Shown: positions 5,027 to 12,178, counted from the stretch's first letter. The stretch is DNA of 12,860 nt from Oscillospiraceae bacterium (GCA_017438675.1 JAFRUW010000274.1:1-12860), one strand, 5' to 3'. Program-made: numbers and translations. The notes: generated by a model not told the origin, from the letters alone.

Positions 5027-7435
5027 ATGGATTTTAAAGAGAGATTTATTAGTGCCCGGCGGGCGATCATAAAGAACGACTTCCGCAGGCTCAACGATAT
5101 GCAGTTCAGGGCGGCCATGACAACCGAAGGGGCGCTCCTGATCCTGGCGGGAGCGGGCAGCGGCAAAACTACGGTGCTCATAAACCGTATCGCGAACCTG
5201 CTCAAGTACGGCAGGGGATATGAGAGCGGCGAGATACCGGCGCGGGCCACTGATGACGACCTGAGGCTCCTGGAGTACTACGCGTTAAGCCCCGACCCGG
5301 AATTTGCCGATCGGGTGCGGGATTTGTGTGCCGTGGAGCCGGTGGAGCCCTGGCGGGTCATAGCCATAACCTTCACCAACAAGGCTGCAAACGAGCTGAA
5401 GTCACGGCTTGAGTCCTTCATAGGCCCCGAGGCGGGGGACGTGTGGGCAATGACATTCCACTCCGCCTGCGTCAGGATACTGCGCCGGGACATCGACAGG
5501 CTGGGCTACGACCGGGACTTCACGATCTATGACACGTCGGACAGTCAGAGCACCGTTAAGCACGTGCTGAAGGAGCTGGATCTTGACGACAAGACCTTCC
5601 CGCCGAGAACGGTGCTGTCATACATAAGTCAGGCCAAGGACATGATGGTGTCCCCTGAGGAGTTTACCAAATCAGCCGGCAGCGACATAAGGCGGCAGCG
5701 GATAGGGGAGATTTACGAGCTCTACACAAAAAAGCTCCGTGAGGCCAACGCCCTGGATTTCGACGATCTCATCCTCATGACGGTGAAGCTGTTAACGGAA
5801 AACGACGAGGTCAGGGAATACTATCAGCGGAAATTCAAATACGTCCTCATCGACGAGTATCAGGACACCAACAGGCTCCAGTACCTGCTGGCTGAGAATC
5901 TGGCAGGAGGCTACAGGAATATATGCGTCGTCGGCGACGACGACCAGAGCATCTACAGGTTCCGGGGGGCCACGATTGAGAACATCCTCAGCTTTGAGGA
6001 TCAGTACAAGGACGCCAAGGTCATCCGCCTTGAGCAGAATTACCGCTCCACGGGAAATATTCTGGAGGCGGCAAACGCCGTAATAAAGAACAATCTGGGC
6101 CGCAAGGGGAAAAACCTCTGGACCGAGAGCGAGATGGGCGAAAAGCTCTGCCACTATATGGCGGGGAACGAATACGAAGAGGCCCAGTACATCGCCGGGA
6201 AGATACTGGCGGGATTTTCCGCCGGGGGGAGCTGGAGCGACTACGCCGTGCTGTACAGGATGAACGCCCAGTCCAACCAGCTTGAATTTGCCATGAAGCG
6301 CAACGGCATACCCTATAAGGTCTTCGGCGGCACCCGGTTCTTCGACAGGGCCGAGGTCAAGGACATGCTGGCCTACCTATGCGTCATCGACAATCCGTCG
6401 GACGATCTGCGCCTGCTGCGCATTATCGCAAACCCGCCAAGAGGTATCGGCGCGAAAACCGTGGAGACGGCTCAGCAGATTGCCGCGTCGGAGGGCAGGT
6501 CGGTTTTCTACGTGATGAGTAACTGCCTTGACTACGACAGCCTTAAAAGAGGGGCCGCAAAGCTCCTGCCCTTTACCGACATGATAAGGGATCTCCGGGA
6601 GAAAAAGGACGAAATGCCCCTGGATCAGTTTTTCGATCTTGTGGCTGAAAACAGCGGCTATCTCCATCACCTTGAGGAAAAGGACAGGGAGGAGAGCAGG
6701 GACAGAGTTGAAAACGTCCGGGAGCTCAAGTCCAACATCGTCATGTACATGAAGGACAATTTTGAGCCAAGCCTGTCCGGTTTTCTGGCTGAGGTGGCCC
6801 TTTACTCCGACCTGCAGCAGTACGATGAGAGCGAGAGCTGCGTCACCCTCATGACCATACACAGCGCCAAGGGTCTGGAGTTCGACACGGTGTTCATCGC
6901 CGGGGCAGAGGACGGCATTTTCCCCGGCACAAGGGCCATCGGCGAGCCGGAGGAGATGGAGGAGGAGCGCCGCCTGTGCTACGTGGCCATCACAAGGGCG
7001 AAAAAGCAGCTCTATATAACAAGCGCGCGCCAGCGTATGCTCTTCGGCAGGACTCAGGCAAGCCAGGTGTCCCGGTTCGTCAAAGAGATACCGGACGAGT
7101 ACATTGACCGTCCGGCGGAGCGGAGGACCTACGGCCATTCAGATCCGGGGTTCAGCTTCGGAGGCTTTGAGACGAGGGCAAGAAGTCAGAACGACTTTTA
7201 CGGGGCGAAAAAGGAAACTCCCGCCCCGAAGAAATACGATTTCACACAGCCGAAAAAACAGTCCCTCCCCGATTTCAGGGCCCTGGACCGGGTGCGGCAC
7301 AAGGCCTTCGGAGAGGGGACCATAACCCGCGTTACCGCCATGGGCGCCGACGCCCTTGTGGAGATCGAATTCGACGGCATCGGGAAAAAGCGCCTGATGC
7401 TGAAATCGGCCGCGGGCCACATGGAGAAAATCTGA
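5027..7435 (+). CDS. pcrA: ATP-dependent 3'-5' DNA helicase PcrA/UvrD
   Basis: The 802-residue product is a superfamily 1A helicase that unwinds DNA in repair and removes proteins such as RecA or RNA polymerase. Seen in order: Walker A AGAGSGKTT (about residues 41-49), motif Ia ITFTNKAANEL, TFHSACVRILRRD, Walker B LIDEYQDTN (about 275), motif III VVGDDDQSIYRFRGA, motif IV LEQNYRSTGNI (about 335), motif V TIHSAKGLEFD (about 609), and motif VI EERRLCYVAITRAKK (about 650). The C-terminal small domain (VRHKAFGEGTITRV, from about 755) is the Tudor-like end that binds RNA polymerase in PcrA. An extra segment of some 45 residues lies between Walker A and motif Ia. AAAGG (5014-5018) sits 8 bases before the ATG. 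The gene probably shares the promoter of the upstream regulator gene, 18 bases away. Confidence 0.96.
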   Translation: MDFKERFISARRAIIKNDFRRLNDMQFRAAMTTEGALLILAGAGSGKTTVLINRIANLLKYGRGYESGEIPARATDDDLRLLEYYALSPDPEFADRVRDLCAVEPVEPWRVIAITFTNKAANELKSRLESFIGPEAGDVWAMTFHSACVRILRRDIDRLGYDRDFTIYDTSDSQSTVKHVLKELDLDDKTFPPRTVLSYISQAKDMMVSPEEFTKSAGSDIRRQRIGEIYELYTKKLREANALDFDDLILMTVKLLTENDEVREYYQRKFKYVLIDEYQDTNRLQYLLAENLAGGYRNICVVGDDDQSIYRFRGATIENILSFEDQYKDAKVIRLEQNYRSTGNILEAANAVIKNNLGRKGKNLWTESEMGEKLCHYMAGNEYEEAQYIAGKILAGFSAGGSWSDYAVLYRMNAQSNQLEFAMKRNGIPYKVFGGTRFFDRAEVKDMLAYLCVIDNPSDDLRLLRIIANPPRGIGAKTVETAQQIAASEGRSVFYVMSNCLDYDSLKRGAAKLLPFTDMIRDLREKKDEMPLDQFFDLVAENSGYLHHLEEKDREESRDRVENVRELKSNIVMYMKDNFEPSLSGFLAEVALYSDLQQYDESESCVTLMTIHSAKGLEFDTVFIAGAEDGIFPGTRAIGEPEEMEEERRLCYVAITRAKKQLYITSARQRMLFGRTQASQVSRFVKEIPDEYIDRPAERRTYGHSDPGFSFGGFETRARSQNDFYGAKKETPAPKKYDFTQPKKQSLPDFRALDRVRHKAFGEGTITRVTAMGADALVEIEFDGIGKKRLMLKSAAGHMEKI

Positions 7436-7483
7436 TATTTTACGGCACAAAAAGCCCCGCGGGTACGTCATAAATAATAAGCG

Positions 7484-7646
7484 AATGAAAAATTGAAAAT
7501 TAAAAATGAAAAATTAAGGTATTCTTTAATTCTCCGAATTAAAGAATGATATTTAAAACATTAATTCAGCATTTAAATTCGGTTTTTAATTCGTTGAATT
7601 AAAAACCACCGCAATTTTTCATTTTTCACTCTGCATTTTTCATTTA
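7484..7646. repeat. MITE-like AT-rich element between converging pcrA and spoIIP
   Basis: The left end (7484-7516) and the reverse complement of the right end (7612-7645) are similar AT-rich repeats (AATGAAAAATT and AAATGAAAAAT cores), like imperfect terminal inverted repeats. Inside are two perfect 12-bp palindromes with 3-base loops: ATTCTTTAATTC-tcc-GAATTAAAGAAT (7521-7547) and GGTTTTTAATTC-gtt-GAATTAAAAACC (7581-7607). No coding capacity is seen. The right end touches the spoIIP stop codon. It shares CATTTTTCATTTA and the AATTC-NNN-GAATT hairpin design with the element at 2564-2637. It may also act as the terminator region for both genes, since no classical one is seen. Confidence 0.75.
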
Positions 7647-8780
7647 CTCCGCATATCGGAGCAACACATCCCCCAAACAGTCGGCGAAGTACTCTATAGC
7701 CCGGAGGGATTCCCTCAGGGTGTTGCCGTTGGTGCCCACCTCGACTATAAGCGACCCCGTTGTGGCCTGCTGGTTGTAGCGGTACTGGGAGAGCTTTAGG
7801 GGCCGGGTGAGACCGGGGTACTTTTCGTCCATGTCCGCCTGTAAATGGAGGGCGAACTTCAGGTTTTCACGCCAGCGGGGATGATCCAGCCCGGAGTAAT
7901 CGGTGCCGGAGATGAGCAGGATATTGGAGCAGGGCTCCCCCTCCTGTTCGCAGAATATGCGGTGGATATTGCCGTTTTCGTCCTCAAGGGCGTCCCGGTG
8001 GAGGTCCAGCACCACCTTTATATCCGGGTAATCCTCCAGATACCGCTCGATGGACGCCATGGAGCGGTTGTAGGACCCTTTATAGGACGGGTAATCGTAA
8101 AGCTCCCTGTCGTGGAGGACACTGATGCCCCTGTCGGTGAGAAGCTCCGCAAGCCTGTCGCCCACGCGGATCATGTTGTGACTTTTGTCCTCCGTTCTGG
8201 AGGGGTCGCTGGGTATGTAATTGTCATCCCCGTCGGGGGTGTAGGCCTCGCTGCCGTGGGTGTGGATTATGAGCACCTGGGGTGACGACGGGTCTATATG
8301 CAGATCAAGCTCCTCGCCGAGAAGTTTGCCGATATCGACGGCATAGCCGGTTTTGTTCCTGATTTCCAACTGCGTTCCCTCCGTGGCGTATTCGTAAAAG
8401 CCGCCCGGTTCCGTCGGCGGAACGGACACCTCCGCCGCCGGGGGCTCATCCTCAATGACGGGCTCCGCGGGCATTTCCTCAGGCAGGCCGGTGGGCTTCG
8501 GCGACACGGTGAGGCTTGTGATCCTGTCAAGGAGGGGGGACTGGGACGCCAGAAGGTTTATGGAGTCATGCTCACGCTTCCCGCCCAGCTCAAGGTTCAG
8601 GATGCCGGTGACGGCGCGGTCGTTCTCCGCGATGCGCCGAAGCACCGATTCGGCGCCTGCCTCGGCCCCCGGACCCAGGATCAGCTTGAACAGGAGGAGT
8701 ACGGCCAGCATTGCCGCCGTCCTTCGTATTATGGGACGGAGCGGGGCGGAGGCGGGTTTTCTTTTAAAGCGCCGCGTCAT
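7644..8780 (-). CDS. spoIIP: Stage II sporulation protein P (peptidoglycan amidase/endopeptidase)
   Basis: The 378-residue protein cleaves septal peptidoglycan so that the mother-cell membrane can engulf the forespore; in known systems it works with SpoIID and SpoIIM. A basic N-terminus and one membrane segment (about residues 21-36, AAMLAVLLLFKLILG) anchor it. A Pro/Glu-rich linker (about 93-127) leads to the catalytic domain with VLIIHTHGSEAYT (H173, H175), SYNRSMASIERYL, VVLDLHRDAL (H261) and QQATTGSLIVEVGTNGNTL (E347). These are the SpoIIP zinc and catalytic signatures. The ATG is preceded by GAGGTGA (minus strand, 8785-8791) and by a sigma-E-like promoter. The gene stands alone here rather than after gpr as in Bacillus, converges on pcrA, and diverges from the small gene at 8935. 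Confidence 0.95.
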   Translation of the reverse strand: MTRRFKRKPASAPLRPIIRRTAAMLAVLLLFKLILGPGAEAGAESVLRRIAENDRAVTGILNLELGGKREHDSINLLASQSPLLDRITSLTVSPKPTGLPEEMPAEPVIEDEPPAAEVSVPPTEPGGFYEYATEGTQLEIRNKTGYAVDIGKLLGEELDLHIDPSSPQVLIIHTHGSEAYTPDGDDNYIPSDPSRTEDKSHNMIRVGDRLAELLTDRGISVLHDRELYDYPSYKGSYNRSMASIERYLEDYPDIKVVLDLHRDALEDENGNIHRIFCEQEGEPCSNILLISGTDYSGLDHPRWRENLKFALHLQADMDEKYPGLTRPLKLSQYRYNQQATTGSLIVEVGTNGNTLRESLRAIEYFADCLGDVLLRYAE

Positions 8781-8809
8781 TCTGTCACCTCACTTCTGTA
8801 TATCGATAC

Positions 8810-8838
8810 AATGTATGAGCGGGAACTGCAGGATATAC
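8810..8838 (-). promoter_or_regulatory. Sigma-E-like sporulation promoter of spoIIP
   Basis: On the minus strand GTATATC (8832-8838) and CATACATT (8810-8817) are spaced by 14 bases, close to the known sigma-E pattern (ATATT-like -35, CATACANT -10). It lies about 30 bases before the spoIIP ATG. spoIIP is a sigma-E target in Bacillus, which agrees with the reading. Confidence 0.65.
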
Positions 8839-8851
8839 CGGAACGCGCCGC

Positions 8852-8880
8852 TTGAAATATGAGATCATTTGTTATACAAT
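8852..8880 (+). promoter_or_regulatory. Sigma-A-type promoter of the 80-residue protein gene
   Basis: TTGAAA (8852-8857), a 17-base spacer and TACAAT (8875-8880). A second TATAAT at 8888-8893 has no good -35. The site lies back to back with the spoIIP promoter. Confidence 0.6.
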
Positions 8881-8920
8881 TCAGATATATAATCAACTTG
8901 AAATATTTTGAAATATAAAA

Positions 8921-8927
8921 AAGGAGA
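8921..8927 (+). promoter_or_regulatory. Ribosome-binding site that sets the start of the small gene at 8935
   Basis: AAGGAGA lies 7 bases before the ATG at 8935. The frame is open upstream to a TTG at 8908, but that start would place this site inside the gene and has none of its own. Confidence 0.8.
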
Positions 8928-8934
8928 AAGAAAT

Positions 8935-9177
8935 ATGAGACCGGAATTCTGCAATACGATCAATCTTACTCACAACAAAGGGAAGTCGGAGATCGTACTT
9001 ACCTTTTCACACATGTACACGGAGCACAACTTCACCTCCAAAAACGGCGCCCTTACCGACGTGTCCGGCCAGGTGGTGGAGCAGGTGGCAAGCGTCCTGC
9101 TTTCCCGGGAGGGCGCTATAGCTCTCACAAGGCTCATGAACAGGGTGGTCAAGGATTGGGACGAAAATGTGGACTGA
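8935..9177 (+). CDS. Small conserved-looking protein of unknown function, 80 residues
   Basis: I do not firmly recognise this soluble protein of 80 residues (MRPEFCNTINLTHNKGKSEI...WDENVD). It has no signal peptide or membrane segment. A beta-rich first half (EIVLTFSHMYTEHNF) is followed by a likely helical end (VVEQVASVLLSREGAIALTR, then LMNRVVKDWDE). The pattern of a strand, then L(S/T)xExAxxLxxxLxxxVxxW, loosely recalls DUF3467-type small proteins; this is a weak analogy. It has a strong ribosome-binding site and its own promoter. The lipoprotein gene follows after 58 bases on the same strand, so the two may be co-transcribed, and spoIIP diverges upstream. Confidence 0.72.
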   Translation: MRPEFCNTINLTHNKGKSEIVLTFSHMYTEHNFTSKNGALTDVSGQVVEQVASVLLSREGAIALTRLMNRVVKDWDENVD

Positions 9178-9235
9178 CCGCCTTTTTTTCCGGCGGAAGG
9201 TCATGACAATATCTGATGAAAGGATCTTGTGAAAC

Positions 9236-10075
9236 ATGAAAAGAGCAGCGGTTTTGATGCTTGTTATGGCGATGTGCCTCAGTCTCTGCGCCTGCGGCGG
9301 AAGGGGCGGGATTTCAAGTCCCGGCTCGAATCCCGGTGAAAGCCCCCAGAGCGGCGCGGTCACCGACAGCGGGACAGGCGATATGCCGAAGGATGATCAG
9401 GTTACGGACAACAACGGCGCCGCGCCGGATAACAGCGGCGGCGATTCCGCACCCGCCCCGGAGGGCGGATCTGAGTCCGGAGAGAACAGCGGCGCCTCTG
9501 ACGGCCCCGGCGGTGACGCAGGACAGGCCGGGAACGGCTCCGGCTCCGGAAACGGCGGCTCCGGCGGGTCCGCGAACGGCGGCTCCGGACAGAAGAACAC
9601 CATCAGAGAATCGGTGGACACCACGGAAAAGGCCCCGGAAAACGACAGCACATACACCTACAGCGCAAACGGCAGGAATATCACCGTAAGCTACGGCCCG
9701 GGCATGAATCCTGTTGAAGCCGGGGATGTGCTGCGCATCGACTGCGGCCCGGAGAGGTTCTATGTGGACGATGTGACGGACGATTACGGCGACAGCAAGG
9801 ACCCGTCCTCGTTTTTGTACAATTACGCGTACAATAATGCAATCCAGTGGGTCAACGAGGCCTTCGGCGACGTGACCGCCTTTGACGGAGAGGTAATGAT
9901 GAAGGGCTCCGGCAACGTGGTAATGGGCTACGAAGGGACCATGACATGCGCCTCCTGCGAAACGGTTCTGGCATTTGTCAAGCTCATTCAGCTTGACGGC
10001 GGCGGGTACGCCGTGGCAACGGGAATATGCGACGGAAACAACGCCACCGTATTTGATAATATCCAGATTCGGTGA
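9236..10075 (+). CDS. Predicted lipoprotein with a long Gly/Ser/Asn linker and unknown C-terminal domain
   Basis: The 279-residue product begins with a lipoprotein signal peptide: basic MKR, hydrophobic AAVLMLVMAMCLS and lipobox LCAC with C20 as the expected lipidated residue. Residues about 21-135 are low-complexity and rich in G, S, N, D, P and E (for example GNGSGSGNGGSGGSANGG), a flexible spacer across the cell wall. The C-terminal domain (about 136-279) is folded-looking and beta-rich with one aromatic/helical stretch (SSFLYNYAYNNAIQWVNEAF) and two cysteines in MTCASCETV that could bind a metal or form a disulfide. I do not recognise this domain. GAAAGGA lies 12 bases upstream of the ATG. 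No clear terminator follows; the tandem promoters of the next unit begin about 20 bases downstream. Confidence 0.8.
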   Translation: MKRAAVLMLVMAMCLSLCACGGRGGISSPGSNPGESPQSGAVTDSGTGDMPKDDQVTDNNGAAPDNSGGDSAPAPEGGSESGENSGASDGPGGDAGQAGNGSGSGNGGSGGSANGGSGQKNTIRESVDTTEKAPENDSTYTYSANGRNITVSYGPGMNPVEAGDVLRIDCGPERFYVDDVTDDYGDSKDPSSFLYNYAYNNAIQWVNEAFGDVTAFDGEVMMKGSGNVVMGYEGTMTCASCETVLAFVKLIQLDGGGYAVATGICDGNNATVFDNIQIR

Positions 10076-10094
10076 CGGCAAATCGTCAAAAACA

Positions 10095-10122
10095 TTGACA
10101 AATTATTTGTGCAAAGTATAGA
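10095..10122 (+). promoter_or_regulatory. Upstream one of two tandem promoters before the surface-protein gene
   Basis: TTGACA (10095-10100), a 16-base spacer and TATAGA (10117-10122). Confidence 0.55.
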
Positions 10123-10138
10123 AAAAAATAATTACCAC

Positions 10139-10167
10139 TTGACAAATTGACGAAATTCGGTTAAAGT
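10139..10167 (+). promoter_or_regulatory. Downstream tandem promoter before the structured leader RNA
   Basis: TTGACA (10139-10144), a 17-base spacer and TAAAGT (10162-10167). The predicted start at about 10174 would be at or just inside the structured region that begins near 10171. Confidence 0.7.
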
Positions 10168-10170
10168 GAT

Positions 10171-10360
10171 GAGGAACACTAATGGGATCAGTATCTCTAT
10201 GGCCGCCCTCCGGCGGAAATAGGGTAAGGGTTCCTGTTCAACTGCACAGCGGCGGGGAAGCCGGAAGCCGATACAGCCATGCAGCGGACTGTATCACGGC
10301 GGGTGGAAACGTCAGTGCATGTTATGGCGACGGCTGAAAACATCGCCGGCGTTTGTATTC
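10171..10360 (+). ncRNA. Structured leader or large non-coding RNA of about 190 nt, family not established
   Basis: About 240 bases lie between the promoter and the surface-protein ATG, and this part is dense in pairing. AGGAAC (10172-10177) pairs with GTTCCT (10230-10235). CCGCC-ctcc-GGCGG (10203-10216) is flanked by CTAT/ATAG. CGGC-ggggaa-GCCG spans 10250-10263. GATACAG (10270-10276) pairs with CTGTATC (10289-10295). AAACG (10307-10311) pairs with CGTTT (10350-10354), enclosing GGCGA/TCGCC (10326-10347). The loop sequence CATGCA (10278-10283) is complementary to TGCATG (10316-10321), a possible pseudoknot. Purine-rich unpaired runs such as GGGGAAGCCGGAAGCCG look like conserved RNA. Its size recalls the raiA RNA of Clostridia, but I cannot confirm that. 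No intrinsic terminator separates it from the gene. Confidence 0.5.
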
Positions 10361-10396
10361 CCCACGCACCATTTTTTCATAAGCGCTCAAAAAACG

Positions 10397-10403
10397 AAAG
10401 GAG
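10397..10403 (+). promoter_or_regulatory. Ribosome-binding site of the surface-protein gene, unusually far from the ATG
   Basis: AAAGGAG ends 13 bases before the ATG at 10417, longer than the usual 5-9. The frame is open further upstream to 10279, but only the ATG at 10417 gives a normal signal peptide, and no other start codon lies nearer the site. Confidence 0.7.
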
Positions 10404-10416
10404 ACATTTTAAGAGT

Positions 10417-12144
10417 ATGAAAAAGATTTTCGCTTCTATTCTTGCGCTGACAATGCTCGTATGCTGCTTGAGCATTTCCGCATTTGCCGCTGGCGGCCCC
10501 ACATTTACCATCAGCGACGTAACAGCAACTCAGGGCGATAAGCTCACCATCAATGTAAACATCAGCAACGTTCCCGAAACCGGCATTGCTTCCGCTATGA
10601 TCGAGGTCAAGTGCGACGGCGATCCTTACACCTATCAGGTAAACAGCAGCGGCAGAAACATTGGTTTCAGAAACGGCTCCTGGATGGACGGCGAGAACAA
10701 GGGTGAGCATAACTTTGCGCTCGGTCTTGCAAACTTTGCAGCAACCGATAACATTATGGAGCCCTCCGGTCAGTTCGTAACGATGAACATCATCATCAAG
10801 GAAGACGCAACTCCCGGCGATCATCGCATCACAATCACCAGCAGCGACATTCAGGTTTCCACCGGCCCCGATTCCTTCACTTCTCTCGAGGGCGGCACAA
10901 CAACCGCAACACTTACCATCCTGGCAAAAGAGCAGCCCCCCGAGGATCCCTGCGCAAACGGTCATGACTGGGGCGAGTGGGTTGTAGTTAAGGAAGCAAC
11001 CCCCGAAGAGGAAGGCCTCGAGCGCCGCACCTGCAAGAGAAATCCCGAGCACATCGAGGAGAGAAAGATCGACAAGCTTCCTCCCGTTGTTATCACCTAC
11101 ACCTACAGCGTAACAGCCGGCGGTGAGTTCACCAAGGGCAGCGGCACAGGCGTTGACTTCACCATCACCTCCGATCCCGCAAAGGTCGGCATCAGAGCAA
11201 CAGGCGTTAAGGTTGACGGCGCAGCTGTTTCCGCTGAAAACTATGACGTAACAGACGGCAAGGTAACACTTAAGCCCGCATATCTTGAGACTCTGTCCGA
11301 CGGCGACCACACCGTAGAGGTCGCTCTGGAAGACGGTTCCGCTTCCACCACAGTTAAGGTTAATCCCAAGCCCGTTGAGCCTCCCGTAACGACAACCTAC
11401 ACCGTAACTCCCAGCTCCGGCGAGTACACCAAGGGCGGCGACAAGGGTATCGACTTCATCGTAAGCTCCGATCCCGTTATGACCGGCATCAGAGCAACAG
11501 GCGTCAAGGTTGACGGCAAGGACGTTCCCGCTGACGGCTACACAGTATCCGACGGCAGAGTCACAATCAAGCCCGAGTACCTCGACACGCTGTATGACGG
11601 CCCCCACGCAATCACTGTTGAATTCGTAGACGGCTCCGCTTCCTCCTCCATCATTGTAAAGCCCGCTCCTGTAGTTCCTCCCGTAGAGACCAAGTACACC
11701 GTTGAGTTCGACGGCGGCGAATGGACAAAGGGCAGCGGCAAGGATCTGGGCGTAATCATTTACACCGATCACGTTAAGGAAGAAGTACATGTCGACGATA
11801 TCCTCGTTGACGGCGTAAGCGTTCCCAAAGACGGCGCTTACATCACCGATAAAGGTGAGCTCTTCATCGATGCTGATTATCTTGAGACCCTCTCCGCAGG
11901 CGATCATGCTGTTAAGTTCGTTATCGACGGCAAGGACGTAGAAGCAACCCTGAAGATTAAGGATGCTGCTCAGCCCGGCCCCGGCGGCGACGATAAGCCC
12001 GGCGAAGATGACAAGCCCGGCGGCAAGGACGATGCACCGAAGACCGGTGATCTGACCAACCTCTACATCTACATCGCAATCTGCCTGTTCGCAGCAGCTG
12101 CTGTAGTAGGCTCCACCTACGAGGTAAAGAAGAACAGAGGCTAA
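10417..12144 (+). CDS. Secreted surface protein: cohesin-like domain, three X2-like repeats, PKTGD sorting-like tail
   Basis: The 575-residue product starts with a signal peptide (MKKIFASILALTMLVCCLSISAF..., likely cleaved after AFA). Residues about 28-170 resemble a cohesin domain (GDKLTINVNISNVPETGIAS, later ATPGDHRITI). A short segment CANGHDWGEW...RRTCKRNPEH (C179, H183, C206, H212) could hold a metal. Three tandem repeats of about 99 residues follow (227-315, 327-415, 426-514), each with EFTKG/EYTKG/EWTKG, KVDG or LVDG, a YLETL-type strand and GDH; these fit X2-like (CBM_X2) Ig modules. An acidic Pro/Gly linker leads to APKTGD (540-545), one membrane segment (about 549-566) and the basic tail KKNRG, like a sortase signal without the canonical L. 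Codon choice (many GTA, GCA, CCC, GTT) differs from the neighbours and hints at high expression. Role: surface attachment or polysaccharide/protein binding, inferred. Confidence 0.88.
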   Translation: MKKIFASILALTMLVCCLSISAFAAGGPTFTISDVTATQGDKLTINVNISNVPETGIASAMIEVKCDGDPYTYQVNSSGRNIGFRNGSWMDGENKGEHNFALGLANFAATDNIMEPSGQFVTMNIIIKEDATPGDHRITITSSDIQVSTGPDSFTSLEGGTTTATLTILAKEQPPEDPCANGHDWGEWVVVKEATPEEEGLERRTCKRNPEHIEERKIDKLPPVVITYTYSVTAGGEFTKGSGTGVDFTITSDPAKVGIRATGVKVDGAAVSAENYDVTDGKVTLKPAYLETLSDGDHTVEVALEDGSASTTVKVNPKPVEPPVTTTYTVTPSSGEYTKGGDKGIDFIVSSDPVMTGIRATGVKVDGKDVPADGYTVSDGRVTIKPEYLDTLYDGPHAITVEFVDGSASSSIIVKPAPVVPPVETKYTVEFDGGEWTKGSGKDLGVIIYTDHVKEEVHVDDILVDGVSVPKDGAYITDKGELFIDADYLETLSAGDHAVKFVIDGKDVEATLKIKDAAQPGPGGDDKPGEDDKPGGKDDAPKTGDLTNLYIYIAICLFAAAAVVGSTYEVKKNRG

Positions 12145-12178
12145 TCCCTTAGCTCAGACTTCAATATCACATAAAATC

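Noticed and set aside
8908..8934. TTG start for the small gene
   Set aside because: The AAGGAGA site lies inside this extension and is correctly spaced for the ATG at 8935.
9178..9196. Terminator after the small gene
   Set aside because: CCGCC/GGCGG has its T-run in the loop rather than after the stem, so it should not stop transcription before the lipoprotein gene.
10171..10360. Cobalamin or cyclic-di-GMP riboswitch
   Set aside because: The conserved core strings of these classes could not be aligned, and the downstream gene gives no support for cobalamin.
10171..10416. T-box leader
   Set aside because: GGGTGGAAACG loosely recalls the T-box sequence, but no terminator/antiterminator pair follows and the gene is not for aminoacylation, amino-acid synthesis or transport.
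10279..10416. N-terminal extension of the surface protein (start at 10279)
   Set aside because: It would place 46 unlikely residues before the signal peptide, covers the structured RNA and lacks a ribosome-binding site.
10387..11907. Long minus-strand open frame of 506 codons opposite the surface-protein gene
   Set aside because: Its composition (Cys-, Gly-, Val- and Ala-rich without motifs) is what the complement of the biased codons of the real gene produces; no ribosome-binding site was found.
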